DNA from: Methanosarcinales archaeon Methan_01 | GTDB taxonomy: Archaea > Halobacteriota > Methanosarcinia > Methanotrichales > Methanotrichaceae | Length of the DNA stretch: 64,000 nucleotides | Assembly: GCA_001602645.1 (NCBI GenBank) | Contig: LUYE01000033.1 | Span: 1-64,000 of the forward strand | Direction: 5' to 3' | In this document: positions 19,201 through 26,889 of the stretch, piece by piece | Layout of the letters: every line of letters begins with the position of its first letter | Position numbering within the stretch: the stretch's first letter is position 1 | The notes under the pieces: generated by a model | What the model was told of the DNA's origin: nothing | What the model saw: the letters and a program-made list of their open reading frames with translations, nothing else | Database searches by the model: none | Position numbers and translations under genes: made by a program

Positions 19201-19483
19201 GAAGATGGGGGTCGCCGTCAAGGAGGTAGAGAAGATCTACGTCGGAAGCCCCAACGTCCTCGACTACATGAAGCGGGGGGATGTGAGCCTCATCATCAAC
19301 ACCCCGACGACGAAGCAATCGGTGAAGGACGGCTTTCAGATCCGGCGGAACGCCGTCGACTACCACGTCCCCTACATCACCACCGTCCAGGCGGCCCGGG
19401 CCGCTGCCCAGGCGATCGAGATCGCCAAGGGAGGGGAGATCACCATCAAGCCTCTGGACGAATACCACCGGGAGGTCCGGTGA
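16271..19483 (+). CDS. carB: carbamoyl-phosphate synthase large subunit
   Basis: 1070 residues from ATG 16271, with GGAGGTGAAGGAG directly above. It is a single full-length polypeptide, not split as in some methanogens. Two homologous synthetase halves are evident, each starting with KKVLLIGSGPIQIGQ and KKVLIIGSGPIRIGQ, with ATP-grasp segments (RPAYTLGGSGGG, RPSYVLGGRAMEIV). The C-terminal MGS-like regulatory domain (residues ~930-1070) includes SGLSIIATAGTAEFL and ends near the stop. It forms the carAB operon. Confidence 0.97.
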   Translation: MPKRPDIKKVLLIGSGPIQIGQAAEFDFSGSQACKSLREEGVEVVLVNSNPATIMTDPEMADRIYIEPLVPEVVAKIIERERPDGIIAGIGGQTGLNVTSELAEGGVLDQFGVEVLGTSVSAIRETEDRDLFKRAMIRIGEPVPKSRAVDTLGEAKEALKELGLPLIIRPAYTLGGSGGGSAETEEEFFRIVEMGMKRSRIHQVLVEESLVGWTELEYEVMRDKNDTCITICNMENMDPMGIHTGESIVVTPIQTLTDDEVQILRTAAINIIRALKIEGGCNIQFAAKDGDYRVIEVNPRVSRSSALASKATGYPIARVTAKIAIGMTLDEIGNDVTGETPASFEPTVDYVVMKIPRWPFDKFVKADKTLTTSMKSTGEVMAIGRSYEEALMKAVRSLEIDKDLGYAGKYEPWTDEEVRHLLATPTDERLFAIYEALRRGITVEEISDLTGIHPYFIARIENIIEMEREIAVGLSVPILRRAKRMGFSDERMGKILGKRREEIADLRIESGIVPTFKMVDTCAAEFAAKTPYYYSSYEDECELAPTDNKKVLIIGSGPIRIGQGIEFDYSTVHAVQALREMGIEAHIANNNPETVSTDYDTSDKLFFEPLTLEDVMNIIEKERYFGVMVQFGGQTAMNLAIPLEREIARRGLPTKILGTSPERIDMAEDRERFNLALRKMGIPQPEAGYATSPEEAKAEARRIGYPVLVRPSYVLGGRAMEIVYDERELMVYMREAVRVSPEHPILIDDFLQNAVEIDVDAVSDGQDVLIGAIMEHIEEAGIHSGDSACVIPPQTIPPAVQETVREYVKKIALALEVKGILNIQMAYKDGIVYVLEANPRSSRTIPFVSKTVGLPLAKIAAGVMAGKSLAELGYTREPAISYVSVKEVLLPFEKLPGADTLLGPEMRSTGEVMGIDYIPGLAFFKAELSADNPLPTEGVVFISVRDEDKGAIAEVARKLSDSGLSIIATAGTAEFLTKMGVAVKEVEKIYVGSPNVLDYMKRGDVSLIINTPTTKQSVKDGFQIRRNAVDYHVPYITTVQAARAAAQAIEIAKGGEITIKPLDEYHREVR

Positions 19484-19687
19484 TCAATATCGTTGCAGAG
19501 GAGGCCGGGGTAGGGGAGGAGAAAGCCTGGCGGTGAGAACGGGGATGATGATAGAGGAGGGGGTGGAGAAGTGCGACGATGGGGATGAGAGCGGCGGCAG
19601 GACGCTGCGGGATCCGCTAATCCCCTCGACCTCGCCTCAGACCGAAGGGTTTATCTTCGAAAAGCTCAGAGGGGGCTTCCGTCGCGT

Positions 19688-19764
19688 GGGCTCGTGGTCT
19701 AGCTGGTTATGACATCGCCTTGACATGGCGGGGATCATGCGTTCGAATCGCATCGAGCCCACCA
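19688..19764 (+). tRNA. tRNA-Val (anticodon GAC)
   Basis: Acceptor GGGCTCG pairs with CGAGCCC (19754-19760). The anticodon stem TCGCC/GGCGG encloses loop TTGACAT, anticodon GAC. The T arm is ATGCG-TTCGAAT-CGCAT. Discriminator A and an encoded CCA follow (19761-19764). A TATA-like GGTTTATC lies about 35 bases upstream and may serve both tRNAs. Confidence 0.95.
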
Positions 19765-19770
19765 GAAACT

Positions 19771-19844
19771 GCCCAGGTAGCTCAGTCCGGGAGAGCGTCA
19801 GACTGAAGATCTGAACGTCCCCGGTTCGAATCCGGGTCTGGGCA
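19771..19844 (+). tRNA. tRNA-Phe (anticodon GAA)
   Basis: Acceptor GCCCAGG pairs with TCTGGGC (last pair G-T). Anticodon stem TCAGA/TCTGA encloses loop CTGAAGA, anticodon GAA. The T arm is CCCGG-TTCGAAT-CCGGG. Discriminator A at 19844; CCA is not encoded. It lies 6 bases after tRNA-Val, followed by a T-rich stretch (TTTTCTTTT). Confidence 0.95.
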
Positions 19845-19963
19845 CTAATTTTCTTTTAGAACCCGATATCTCCTCCGAGCCGGGCCATCCGCTCGTCTCC
19901 AACGGTCGAGTTTTGGTAACGTAAAGAGATGATTATATAGAGTCGATATAAAGATATTTAGAC

Positions 19964-20092
19964 GTGGCTCAGAAACCGAAACCACAGTTAGATCCCGTCG
20001 AACAAGGAGGTGAATGGATTGAGAAGGGCAAAAAGACGGGGAAAATAGATCCGGATACGGGCGGCAAGAAGGTCGTGGTCGTCAAAAGGTGA
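19964..20092 (+). CDS. 42-residue basic small protein, probably leaderless GTG start
   Basis: The frame from GTG 19964 reads VAQKPKPQLDPVEQGGEWIE and then KGKKTGKIDPDTGGKKVVVV plus KR and a TGA. The composition (Lys, Gly, Asp turns, terminal beta-like VVVV) looks like a real small protein rather than random frame. A TATA-like GATTATATAG at 19931-19940 is about 30 bases above the GTG, fitting a leaderless transcript. Function unknown. No paralogue is seen in the window. Confidence 0.6.
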   Translation: MAQKPKPQLDPVEQGGEWIEKGKKTGKIDPDTGGKKVVVVKR

Positions 20093-20362
20093 GGGAAGCC
20101 TGAGATACCACCCTCGATTCAGAGGCCATGGAGGGAACTTGGCGGCATAAGTCTCCTAAGAAAAAAGGTTTTTTCTGATTTCATAATTTTAGTTTAATTG
20201 AGTTTTCCTCTGGCCCCTGGAGCTAGCCGAAGGGAGACTTGCAGGAGAGGCGGAAGAAGAATCAGCGTGGCGATACCGATACATATTTGGTGGCCTGGGA
20301 CAGTCCCCTCAAAGAGGGTGAGGAGATGAGATCGGATCTGATCTTATTGGCGGTGACCGGCG

Positions 20363-21040
20363 ATGCCGGGGATCGATGACCTGCTGCGGGCTCTGAGGAG
20401 CGACGATGCAGATACCCGCCACACGGCGGCTTACGCCCTCGGAAGGATCGGCGATCCTCGGGCCATCTACCCCCTCATCGACGCCCAGAAGGACGAAGAC
20501 TGGAGGGTTCGAGAGCGGGCAGCCTGGTCTCTCGGGAAGATCGGCGACCCCAGGGCCGTCGATCCCCTCATAGAATCCCTGAAGGACGAAGAGATGCTGG
20601 TCAGATCGAGGGCAGCCTACGCCCTGGGCCTCCTGGGGGATCCCAGGGCGACCGATCCTCTGATCCGAGCCCTGAAGGACGAGAGGAGGGGGGTCAGGTG
20701 GAGGGCGGTGGAGGCCCTCGGCAGGATCGGGGACCCGAGGGGCGCCGAACCCCTCATCGAAGCCCTGGGGGACCCGGTCTGGAGCGTCCGATCGAGGGCA
20801 GCCTGGTCTCTCGGGAAGATCGGCGGCCCTCGGGCCGTCGCTCCCCTCATCGGAGCCCTGAAAGACCCTTACGAGCCCGTCCGGCGGAATGCCGCCATCT
20901 CCCTCTGCCGGATCGGCGATCCTCGGGCGGCGGAGGCACTCACCGAGGCCCTCTACGACGAGGCCCCCTCCGTCCAGGCCGCCGCCGTCGAGGCGCTGGA
21001 GAGGATCCGGGGCCAGCCCGACATCTCGGAGACGCGATGA
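20363..21040 (+). CDS. HEAT-repeat (PBS lyase-like) protein
   Basis: 225 residues made almost wholly of seven 31-residue HEAT units with the consensus AAYALGRIGDPRAIYPLI-x-ALKDED-x-VR. Variation between units is small (ALGRIGDPRA, SLGKIGDPRA, ALGLLGDPRA), indicating recent unit duplication. No signal peptide, so it is probably a cytoplasmic protein-binding scaffold. Related proteins act as phycobilin-lyase-like or assembly factors, but no specific role can be assigned here. No visible operon partner. Confidence 0.85.
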   Translation: MPGIDDLLRALRSDDADTRHTAAYALGRIGDPRAIYPLIDAQKDEDWRVRERAAWSLGKIGDPRAVDPLIESLKDEEMLVRSRAAYALGLLGDPRATDPLIRALKDERRGVRWRAVEALGRIGDPRGAEPLIEALGDPVWSVRSRAAWSLGKIGGPRAVAPLIGALKDPYEPVRRNAAISLCRIGDPRAAEALTEALYDEAPSVQAAAVEALERIRGQPDISETR

Positions 21041-21200
21041 CCCGTCTCTTTTCCGGGCGGCTCCCCGTCGCCCCCCTCCTCCCAACCCGTTGAGGGGTCG
21101 CCACGGCCCTGATGGCTCCCAGGCGGGAATCCGTTGAGGACGTCGGAGATGAAGCCGGCGAAGGTATTAATAACGTAAAAAGAAATTATTTTTGATATAT

Positions 21201-21557
21201 ATGATCCGGATAAAGCGCGCCTATGATCCGCCCGGACCCGAGGACGGGAGGCGCTTCCTCGTCGACCGCCTCTGGCCAAGGGGGGTCGGCAAGGCGGCTC
21301 TCAAGGTCGACGGCTGGATCAAAGAAGCCGCCCCATCCGACGGGCTGCGACGATGGTATGGCCACGACCCTTCCCGATGGGAGGAGTTCCGTAGGCGATA
21401 TGAGGAGGAGCTGGAAGCGAATAGAGCTGCCTGGGAGCCCCTCCTGGAGGAGGCCCGATCAGGGGATGTAACTCTGATATACAGCGCCCGAGACGAAGAG
21501 CAGAACAACGCCGTCGTCCTCAAGGACCGCCTCCAGAGAACGCTGGATGCTCTTTAG
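21201..21557 (+). CDS. DUF488 family protein
   Basis: 118 residues from ATG 21201 (MIRIKRAYDPPGPEDGRRFLV). The family pattern is clear: VDRLWPRGVGKAALKVDGWIK (shown in part), WYGHDPSRWEEFRRRY and the C-terminal VTLIYSARDEEQNNAVVLKD. DUF488 proteins of this short YeaO-like type have no established reaction. An in-frame TTG at 21192 would add three residues, but the ATG fits the usual N-terminus. An AT-rich promoter (GTATTAATAACG) lies about 40 bases above. Confidence 0.88.
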   Translation: MIRIKRAYDPPGPEDGRRFLVDRLWPRGVGKAALKVDGWIKEAAPSDGLRRWYGHDPSRWEEFRRRYEEELEANRAAWEPLLEEARSGDVTLIYSARDEEQNNAVVLKDRLQRTLDAL

Positions 21558-21655
21558 ATCCGGGATTGGAGGGGCGCAAAGCGGTGGCGACGGCCCCTGG
21601 ACCACGAGATCGGATCTCTTGCGGCCGTCGCCGGAGTTCTCGGCCCGATGGAACC

Positions 21656-22816
21656 TCAGAACGGCAGCTCTGGGGTGACGACCACGGAATCCTCAAGGAC
21701 CCCATCGTTGGTCGATATCATCGTCACCCCCTTCTTGGGGACGCGGCGTCCGCCCTCGTAGCTTATATCTCCCGTCACCCCCTCAAAGCCGGAGGTCTCC
21801 TGGAGGGCCTCGCGGATCGCCACCGGATCGTCCGATCCCGCCCGGTCGATCGCCTCCGCCAAGAGCTTTACGGCATCGTAGCCCAGGGCGGCAAAGGCGT
21901 TCTCGGGGGGATGGCCGTACTTCGCCTGGTAGGCTCTGAAGAAGGGCCCGCTCCGAGAGGAGGCCTCATCCAGGAGGGAGTGGGCGCTGAAGACGATCCA
22001 ACCCGTCCCAGCCCGCCTCAGCTCGGGGGAGTCGAGGCTGTCGCCTCCGAATACGGGGACATCGATCCCGGCTCCGCGGATCGCCTCGACGATGGCCCCA
22101 GCCGAATCCGGCCCCGCGGCCAGGTATATCATATCCGGACCCGCCTCCCCAACCGCCCGGCCGAGGCCCGCCTGATCCGAGCCGTTGACTAAGGCCTCCA
22201 CGATGATAGCGCCCCCGAGGTCCTGGTACCGCTCCCTGAAGTAGCCGGCGAGGAGGCGGGCGAACTCCATATCGCCCTCCACCAGAAGGGCACAGGTTGA
22301 GAAGCCCATCTCAAAGGCGCGCTCGGCCCCGGCCGCCGCCTGGACGTCGTCGCCGAAGCAGGCGAGGAAGAGCCCATCGTGCTCCTCCGCTAGCCTCGGA
22401 GAGGTGGCTCCCGAGGTTACAAACGGGATCCCGGCTCCGGCGGCCACTGGGGCTGCGGCCATGACCATATCCGTATCGGATAAGCCTACAAATGCCGAGA
22501 CGTTCTCCTCTGCAAGCTCTTCGGCACATAGGCGAACCCGAGCAGGATCGCTCTCTCCATCGCATAATAGAAGCTCGACCCTCCGGCCGTCGATCCCACC
22601 GAGGGCGTTGATCTCATCGACCGCAAGCCTAGCCCCCAAGGAGGACGGGAGATCCAGGGTCGACTGGGACCCCTCCAGGTTGTATATCGCCCCGATCTTC
22701 ACCGTCTCCCTTCCGGCCCCTCCGAGGCCGAGGGGGCCATCATCGATCTCTGCCATCCCCAGCGGACCGATGATCGCCATAGACAACATCGCCATGGATA
22801 CAATTAATGATGCCAT
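21656..22816 (-). CDS. ABC transporter substrate-binding protein, branched-chain amino acid type
   Basis: 386 residues from ATG 22816. A signal peptide (MASLIVSMAMLSMAIIGPLG) leads to a type I periplasmic-binding fold: VKIGAIYNLEGSQSTLD, ARLAVDEINALGGIDGRRVE, VSAFVGLSDTDMVMAAAPVA, IPFVTSGATSPRLAEE and YGHPPENAFAALGYDAVKLL. Members bind amino acids, amides or aromatic compounds. No permease or ATPase genes are nearby, so it either works with distant components or acts as an extracellular sensor. GAGTGGAGA precedes the chosen start. Confidence 0.88.
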   Translation of the reverse strand: MASLIVSMAMLSMAIIGPLGMAEIDDGPLGLGGAGRETVKIGAIYNLEGSQSTLDLPSSLGARLAVDEINALGGIDGRRVELLLCDGESDPARVRLCAEELAEENVSAFVGLSDTDMVMAAAPVAAGAGIPFVTSGATSPRLAEEHDGLFLACFGDDVQAAAGAERAFEMGFSTCALLVEGDMEFARLLAGYFRERYQDLGGAIIVEALVNGSDQAGLGRAVGEAGPDMIYLAAGPDSAGAIVEAIRGAGIDVPVFGGDSLDSPELRRAGTGWIVFSAHSLLDEASSRSGPFFRAYQAKYGHPPENAFAALGYDAVKLLAEAIDRAGSDDPVAIREALQETSGFEGVTGDISYEGGRRVPKKGVTMISTNDGVLEDSVVVTPELPF

Positions 22817-22993
22817 TCTCCACTCTTCAGGACTCAAGATCGCTCCCTCCCATCTGGGCACTCAAATAAGATGGGGTAGATCATATAATGGTATCCCCGA
22901 GATCCATTTTTGGGTGAGGCAGATTGCAGAAAAATTAATTATATTGGTAGTATAAATTAGGTTTGCATTTATACTACCCGTCATCCTCGGAGA

Positions 22994-23716
22994 TCACATT
23001 TGGCAGCATCCATAGGCCCAGCTGCACCATCGGCTGCAGCCGCAGTTGCAGCAGGCTGACGACTTCGAGAAGCTGGGGCCGCAGTGGGTCGCCACACAAC
23101 CCAGATAGCCGACGATGGACGTCGCCGCCGGGGCGCAGACGTTCGGACCCAGACCGCACTCCACTCCGATCAGCGGGAGCTGGCCCAGCATACAGGTCCA
23201 CCAGCTGTTAGCCTCCACCACCGCCAGCCCCGAGGGAGACGCTGCGACGTAGTACTCCTCGATCGCGGAGACGTTCGTCTTTGGAGCTTTGAGGATGAAG
23301 GTGTACTGGGTAGCATAGCTTCCGTCGGAGGACCTGATCGCCATCCGCCCAACGGCGGCGGCCATATCCGAATCTGGGTTTGAATACTCCTGGACGAAGA
23401 ACTCGTAGGTCTGCTCCACCAACTCTCCAGCCGCGGATCCGTTAAAGGTCTGCTTCATGCCGAAGAAGTTATCATCGATCATCTCATTCGCCGGCTCAAA
23501 CCCCTCTTTGGCTAGATGCTGATCTGCCATCTGAACTCTATCGTCGGAGCTTCTGAGCCTATCCATCTCAGTACTGACGTGGGATTCGGCCAGGATCTCC
23601 ACGTCAGATTCGACGGTGACGCCCACGTTATCTTCCGGCTCGGCAAAACTCGATGGCAAGGCCATAAAAATTAGGCCAAATGAGATCGCCATCCAAACTG
23701 ATCTATTTTTTCTCAT
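22994..23716 (-). CDS. secreted protein with a 12-cysteine C-terminal domain, halocin C8-like layout
   Basis: 240 residues from ATG 23716, after TGAGGGGGG. Signal peptide MRKNRSVWMAISFGLIFMAL with cleavage near SSFA. The middle (residues 30-160) is Cys-free and includes FFGMKQTFNGSAAGELVEQT. The last ~70 residues carry 12 Cys: WWTCMLGQLPLIGVECGLGP, then GYLGCVATHCG, SSACCNCGCSRWC and YGCC. A long leader-like N-part followed by a small hydrophobic Cys-rich tail is the layout of halocin C8 precursors, in which the N-part is the immunity protein. The resemblance is in layout, not a demonstrated match. It could instead be a metal-binding or cell-surface protein. It is monocistronic. Confidence 0.65.
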   Translation of the reverse strand: MRKNRSVWMAISFGLIFMALPSSFAEPEDNVGVTVESDVEILAESHVSTEMDRLRSSDDRVQMADQHLAKEGFEPANEMIDDNFFGMKQTFNGSAAGELVEQTYEFFVQEYSNPDSDMAAAVGRMAIRSSDGSYATQYTFILKAPKTNVSAIEEYYVAASPSGLAVVEANSWWTCMLGQLPLIGVECGLGPNVCAPAATSIVGYLGCVATHCGPSFSKSSACCNCGCSRWCSWAYGCCQM

Positions 23717-24003
23717 AAATACCCCCCTCAATTTTGGTAATTGCAGACTAAGGAGCTTATGAAATATATGATCTTTTCGCCGTGCAGATCTTCGACTATC
23801 CGGCACCAGTTAGATTAAAATTCAAGAATGGATGTTCATGTAGCAGGAAGCTCAGGCGCCTTTATGGTGATGAATCGCTAACCGTGGATTTGGAGAAACG
23901 AGCGCGAGAGGGGTGAGGCGGAGCTTCGGGACCTTCGACGATTTGACGGAGCATTTTATTACGGTTGGTGACGGCCCTGAAATCGAAATGGGTGAAGTGA
24001 TGA

Positions 24004-24105
24004 TTGGCAATTAATGCTCACGAAGAAGCCATTAGGCTCGATCCCGGTGGTGCTCTGATCTGGAATAACAAACTGCTTGCATTTCTAGAACTGAGATCCA
24101 AGTCA
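24004..24105 (+). pseudogene. scrap of a TPR protein gene
   Basis: The + frame reads AINAHEEAIRLDPGGALIWN and NKLLAFLELRSKS, close to the TPR consensus (AIxAYDEAIRLDPxxAxAWNNKG) of the secreted proteins at 45-51 kb. It lacks signal peptide and further repeats and then runs into unrelated sequence. It looks like a broken remnant. Confidence 0.55.
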
Positions 24106-24297
24106 CCTTCGCCAGAGGACCGAGGACGCTGGGCCGGAATTCGAGGAGATCGCATCGAAGGTGGCGGCGGGGGAGCTGGAGGGCTCGCCGGGGCTGGCGG
24201 AGTTCATCTCGGATTTGGTCGTAGCCTCCTCCACGATGGCGATCTCCTCTTCGGTCAGCCCGTAAAGCTCGTGGACGAGGCGGTTAACAACTTGTTC
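24103..24297 (-). pseudogene. C-terminal scrap of an Eco57I/PglX-type DNA methyltransferase
   Basis: The reverse strand reads EQVVNRLVHELYGLTEEEIA and IVEEATTKSEM before drifting. The phrase L-V-x-E-L-Y-G-L-T-E-E-E-I-x-I-V-E is the characteristic end of type IIG restriction-modification and BREX PglX methylases. No start codon or upstream catalytic region is present (TAA lies just above). It is probably the relic of a lost defence gene. Confidence 0.5.
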
Positions 24298-24376
24298 TTA
24301 TGTAACCAGGAGGGCTGAATGGGACGACAGGTTATATAAGAATCCAGCCCGTTGCAAAGGATAAAATTAGCGCCAG

Positions 24377-24943
24377 TCAAGAAACAGGCGTAACGTCTCT
24401 GGCGCTCCTCTGCCCGCGGGGCGTGTCCATATTCTCGATTATATATCCGTTTATGGCGGCCTCAGCACGTTTTCGGCGGGACCTGCATTCATCGGAGATG
24501 CCGCAGAAGTGCTCTCCGGTCCTGCAGAAGACGTCGAAATGGTCCAGCCAAGGCGGTCGATCAGAGCTGAGCTGGATAAATTTAACCAGATTTTTGATCT
24601 GTTCTACGGTCTTCGTGTCCAGCTTGTGCTCCATGATGCACGCATCTTTATCCGCGATCGGCTCGGGAACATTGATGAGCATCAAAAACGCCTTTATCGT
24701 GTCGTGTCGATCTTTAATCACCCTCCCGATCTCCTCGCCCTTGGGGGTCAAGAACACCCCTTCCTGCTTCTTATGGACGACGTAGCCCAGTTCGTCCAGC
24801 TTCTTAACCATCTCGACAACGCTCGGAGGCCTAATATCAAGCTTTTGTGATATATCTCGCACTCTAGCGTACCCCTTCTCCTGCGATATTTCGAAGATCG
24901 CTTCCAGATAGTCCTCTGCTTTTCTCGATAGTTTGCTCATCAT
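24377..24943 (-). CDS. DtxR/MntR-family metal-dependent transcriptional repressor
   Basis: 188 residues from ATG 24943 (a second ATG follows at once). The N-terminus is typical: KLSRKAEDYLEAIFEISQEK, YARVRDISQKLDIRPPSVVE, MVKKLDELGYVVHKKQEGVF. The dimerisation/metal domain has HDTIKAFLMLINVPEPIADK, DACIMEHKLDTKTVEQIKNL, with Cys, Glu and His at the usual ancillary and primary sites. An extra C-terminal segment carries three Cys (FCRTGEHFCGISDECRSRR), unusual for DtxR and suggesting an additional cluster or redox site. Given the TTAGG/CCTAA sites nearby it is the best candidate for their regulator, and probably represses itself. Confidence 0.9.
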   Translation of the reverse strand: MMSKLSRKAEDYLEAIFEISQEKGYARVRDISQKLDIRPPSVVEMVKKLDELGYVVHKKQEGVFLTPKGEEIGRVIKDRHDTIKAFLMLINVPEPIADKDACIMEHKLDTKTVEQIKNLVKFIQLSSDRPPWLDHFDVFCRTGEHFCGISDECRSRRKRAEAAINGYIIENMDTPRGQRSARDVTPVS

Positions 24944-25102
24944 AAGATCACGCCATTCGTGGTCATCCTTGATCCTTGAATGCGACCTAAAAACGATCTG
25001 GGATGATCTTCTGGATCGCCCTGAGGGCCTCACTCCTCCAGCGACCCCTTGCCGTCACGAATTTAGGTCACCCAAACAGAGGCTTTAGGCGGATATATCG
25101 GT

Positions 25103-25123
25103 AACCCTAACAATGTTAGGGTT
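25103..25123. promoter_or_regulatory. palindrome upstream of the DtxR-like gene
   Basis: A perfect 9-bp inverted repeat AACCCTAAC-AAT-GTTAGGGTT. Its half-sites CCTAA-N5-TTAGG match, in spacing and sequence, the right-hand pair of the composite operators at 25300, 33444 and 34493. A TATA-like GATATAT lies at about 25091-25097, just below it on the reverse strand, so it would sit beside the promoter of the regulator gene (start 24943). Autoregulation is inferred. Confidence 0.7.
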
Positions 25124-25299
25124 GTGGTGAAATCCGAAATCGCGTTCAAAATTTTGGCCTTAAAGGTCTATCAATCTCGGACTGAGCCGAAGATGGGGGG
25201 AGTTGTTGAGCTATTGGAGGAAAGCATCCCGGCGAATTTCATCTGGTGGATTCACGTCCCCTCAATTTTGCGGCTCTGATATGCGGATCATGTATATCA

Positions 25300-25335
25300 T
25301 TAGGTGAGCATATAATCACCCCTAAGAACGTTAGG
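25300..25335. promoter_or_regulatory. composite operator site 1 (TTAGG-N16-CCTAA-N5-TTAGG)
   Basis: TTAGG at 25300-25304, CCTAA at 25321-25325 and TTAGG at 25331-25335. The 16-bp spacer holds a reverse-strand TATA-like GATTATATG, so a repressor bound here would cover a leftward promoter pointing at the DtxR-like gene. Half-sites are 21 and 10 bp apart, i.e. on one face of the helix. Confidence 0.7.
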
Positions 25336-25357
25336 CTTTTTGGAAGTAATCCAAAAA

Positions 25358-26584
25358 TTACGCTGAGGCGGCGGCAGATTCCGCCCCCTCTGCAACGTTC
25401 CCATCCGCCCCATCGAAGATCTGGCTTGCCTCCATGGTCAAAATGTTGTTTCTCGCCTCGGCTTTCGTCTGCATAAAAGCCTCTTCTTCGGCCTCGGTGG
25501 GCTGATCGTCATGCCACCCCTTCGAGAAGCCCTCCACCTTGTACCTCAGATCGAAGAACTCCTCAGGAATGACGCCCTCTTTCACCCTCGTATCAAAGAT
25601 GGCGCCGGAGTCAGTTCGGACAAATGTGTATACGAAGTGCTCCTCCAGGGATAGGTTCTTTGGGCTGCCTGAAGGCACATAATCGACGCATTCCGGGGTG
25701 AGGATATGCTCAAAACACTCTCTTTGTCCCTTCCCCGGATGATGATAGGTGACTTTGAGCATCCCCTGGGTCGGGACCTCATCGCCGAATAGCTCCGAGA
25801 TGGCCACTTGGGTGACCCTGGCGGCCACTGCCGCGCAGAGACAGTCATCTCCATGAGCTTCTTTTGCCGCCTCTTCCACGGACAAGCTTATCAGCTCGCC
25901 CTGGGCATCGTAGATCTGGATCTTTTCCGGCACCTCCTCCGAGTTTGCGGCATCGGCCATGGCTTCGTAGACCAGGTCCATGGCTGGATCGTCGAGCATC
26001 ATCCCGGGGTTCGCCCAGGTTCCGTTCCAGGCGTCGAGGGTGATGAGAGACTCTCGCGCCGCCTTCATCATGGCGCCCATCATCGGCGCGCCTTCAGCAT
26101 AACTTTCAGCCAACTCCTCTGCGGTGATTTCCCCTTCAGCCAAAGTGGGGTACCACATCACATATCCTGGGTTGTTGATCAGGTCATCGAAGCTGGTGTT
26201 CCCGTACCTCATGTGCCAGTGAACCATCCCCTCGTCGCCTTCCGAGTGCACCCCAGTGGCGATCAGATACTTGTATTCAGAACAGGCCACGTCCCCTGAT
26301 TTAAGCTCGAACTTGTACCAATCGAACTCTTCACCTCCAAAAGTCACGGCCTCCTTGCCCACAAACTCGTATTCACACCGGCATCGAACCGTGCCGTCGG
26401 GGTTGTAATAGGTGACCACATCTCCTGCAATCTCCACGTCACCAAAGCTCGATCCCATCATCATCTGCAAAAAATTCTTGGCGTCGTCGGCGGTGAAGCC
26501 GTCATCCTCGGCCATGGCAGAGATCCCCAAAAGTAAGAGCCCCGCCATCATAGCAACAAAGCTTACTTTCGTTATCATCTTCAT
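25358..26584 (-). CDS. secreted protein with a possible FmdE-like segment, under the metal operator
   Basis: 408 residues with a signal peptide (MKMITKVSFVAMMAGLLLLG, cleavage near AMA). The N-terminal third is a beta-rich domain (DVVTYYNPDGTVRCRCEYEF). Around residue 235 comes KEAHGDDCLCAAVAARVTQV, which resembles the H-G-x-x-C-x-G metal-binding start of FmdE-domain proteins; the remainder includes KVTYHHPGKGQRECFEHILT. The FmdE relation is tentative. Composite operator site 2 lies about 120 bases above the start, so the gene is probably controlled together with feo and the DtxR-like gene. An extracellular metal or heme-binding role is plausible but unproven. Confidence 0.65.
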   Translation of the reverse strand: MKMITKVSFVAMMAGLLLLGISAMAEDDGFTADDAKNFLQMMMGSSFGDVEIAGDVVTYYNPDGTVRCRCEYEFVGKEAVTFGGEEFDWYKFELKSGDVACSEYKYLIATGVHSEGDEGMVHWHMRYGNTSFDDLINNPGYVMWYPTLAEGEITAEELAESYAEGAPMMGAMMKAARESLITLDAWNGTWANPGMMLDDPAMDLVYEAMADAANSEEVPEKIQIYDAQGELISLSVEEAAKEAHGDDCLCAAVAARVTQVAISELFGDEVPTQGMLKVTYHHPGKGQRECFEHILTPECVDYVPSGSPKNLSLEEHFVYTFVRTDSGAIFDTRVKEGVIPEEFFDLRYKVEGFSKGWHDDQPTEAEEEAFMQTKAEARNNILTMEASQIFDGADGNVAEGAESAAASA

Positions 26585-26700
26585 TTTTCCACCTCTACTT
26601 ACCGCAAGCCGCTCAAAAAACGCTGTGCAGATCGCTCCCCCATTCGGGCCCGTCTCTTCAGCGTTTCATTATAAGAACAGCCGCATGAAGTGCAATTAGA

Positions 26701-26736
26701 TTAGGTATGAAAAGAGCTATCCCTAAATAAGTTAGA
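26701..26736. promoter_or_regulatory. composite operator site 2 (TTAGG-N16-CCTAA-N5-TTAGA)
   Basis: TTAGG 26701-26705, CCTAA 26722-26726, TTAGA 26732-26736. It sits about 120 bases upstream of the secreted FmdE-like gene on the reverse strand, with an AT-rich spacer. Spacing is identical to the other five sites. Confidence 0.7.
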
Positions 26737-26889
26737 ATTCTAGAGATAGATCTAACAGAATCGAGTTAACGAACCTGGCAGAAAGGACCTTTATGTAGAG
26801 GAAAACAATAAGGTTCTGCTTTGCTGCATTACTGCTGTAGATTTCCACCCCAGACGAAGATGAGAGTATGCCCGCCGAACAGCGAGCTG

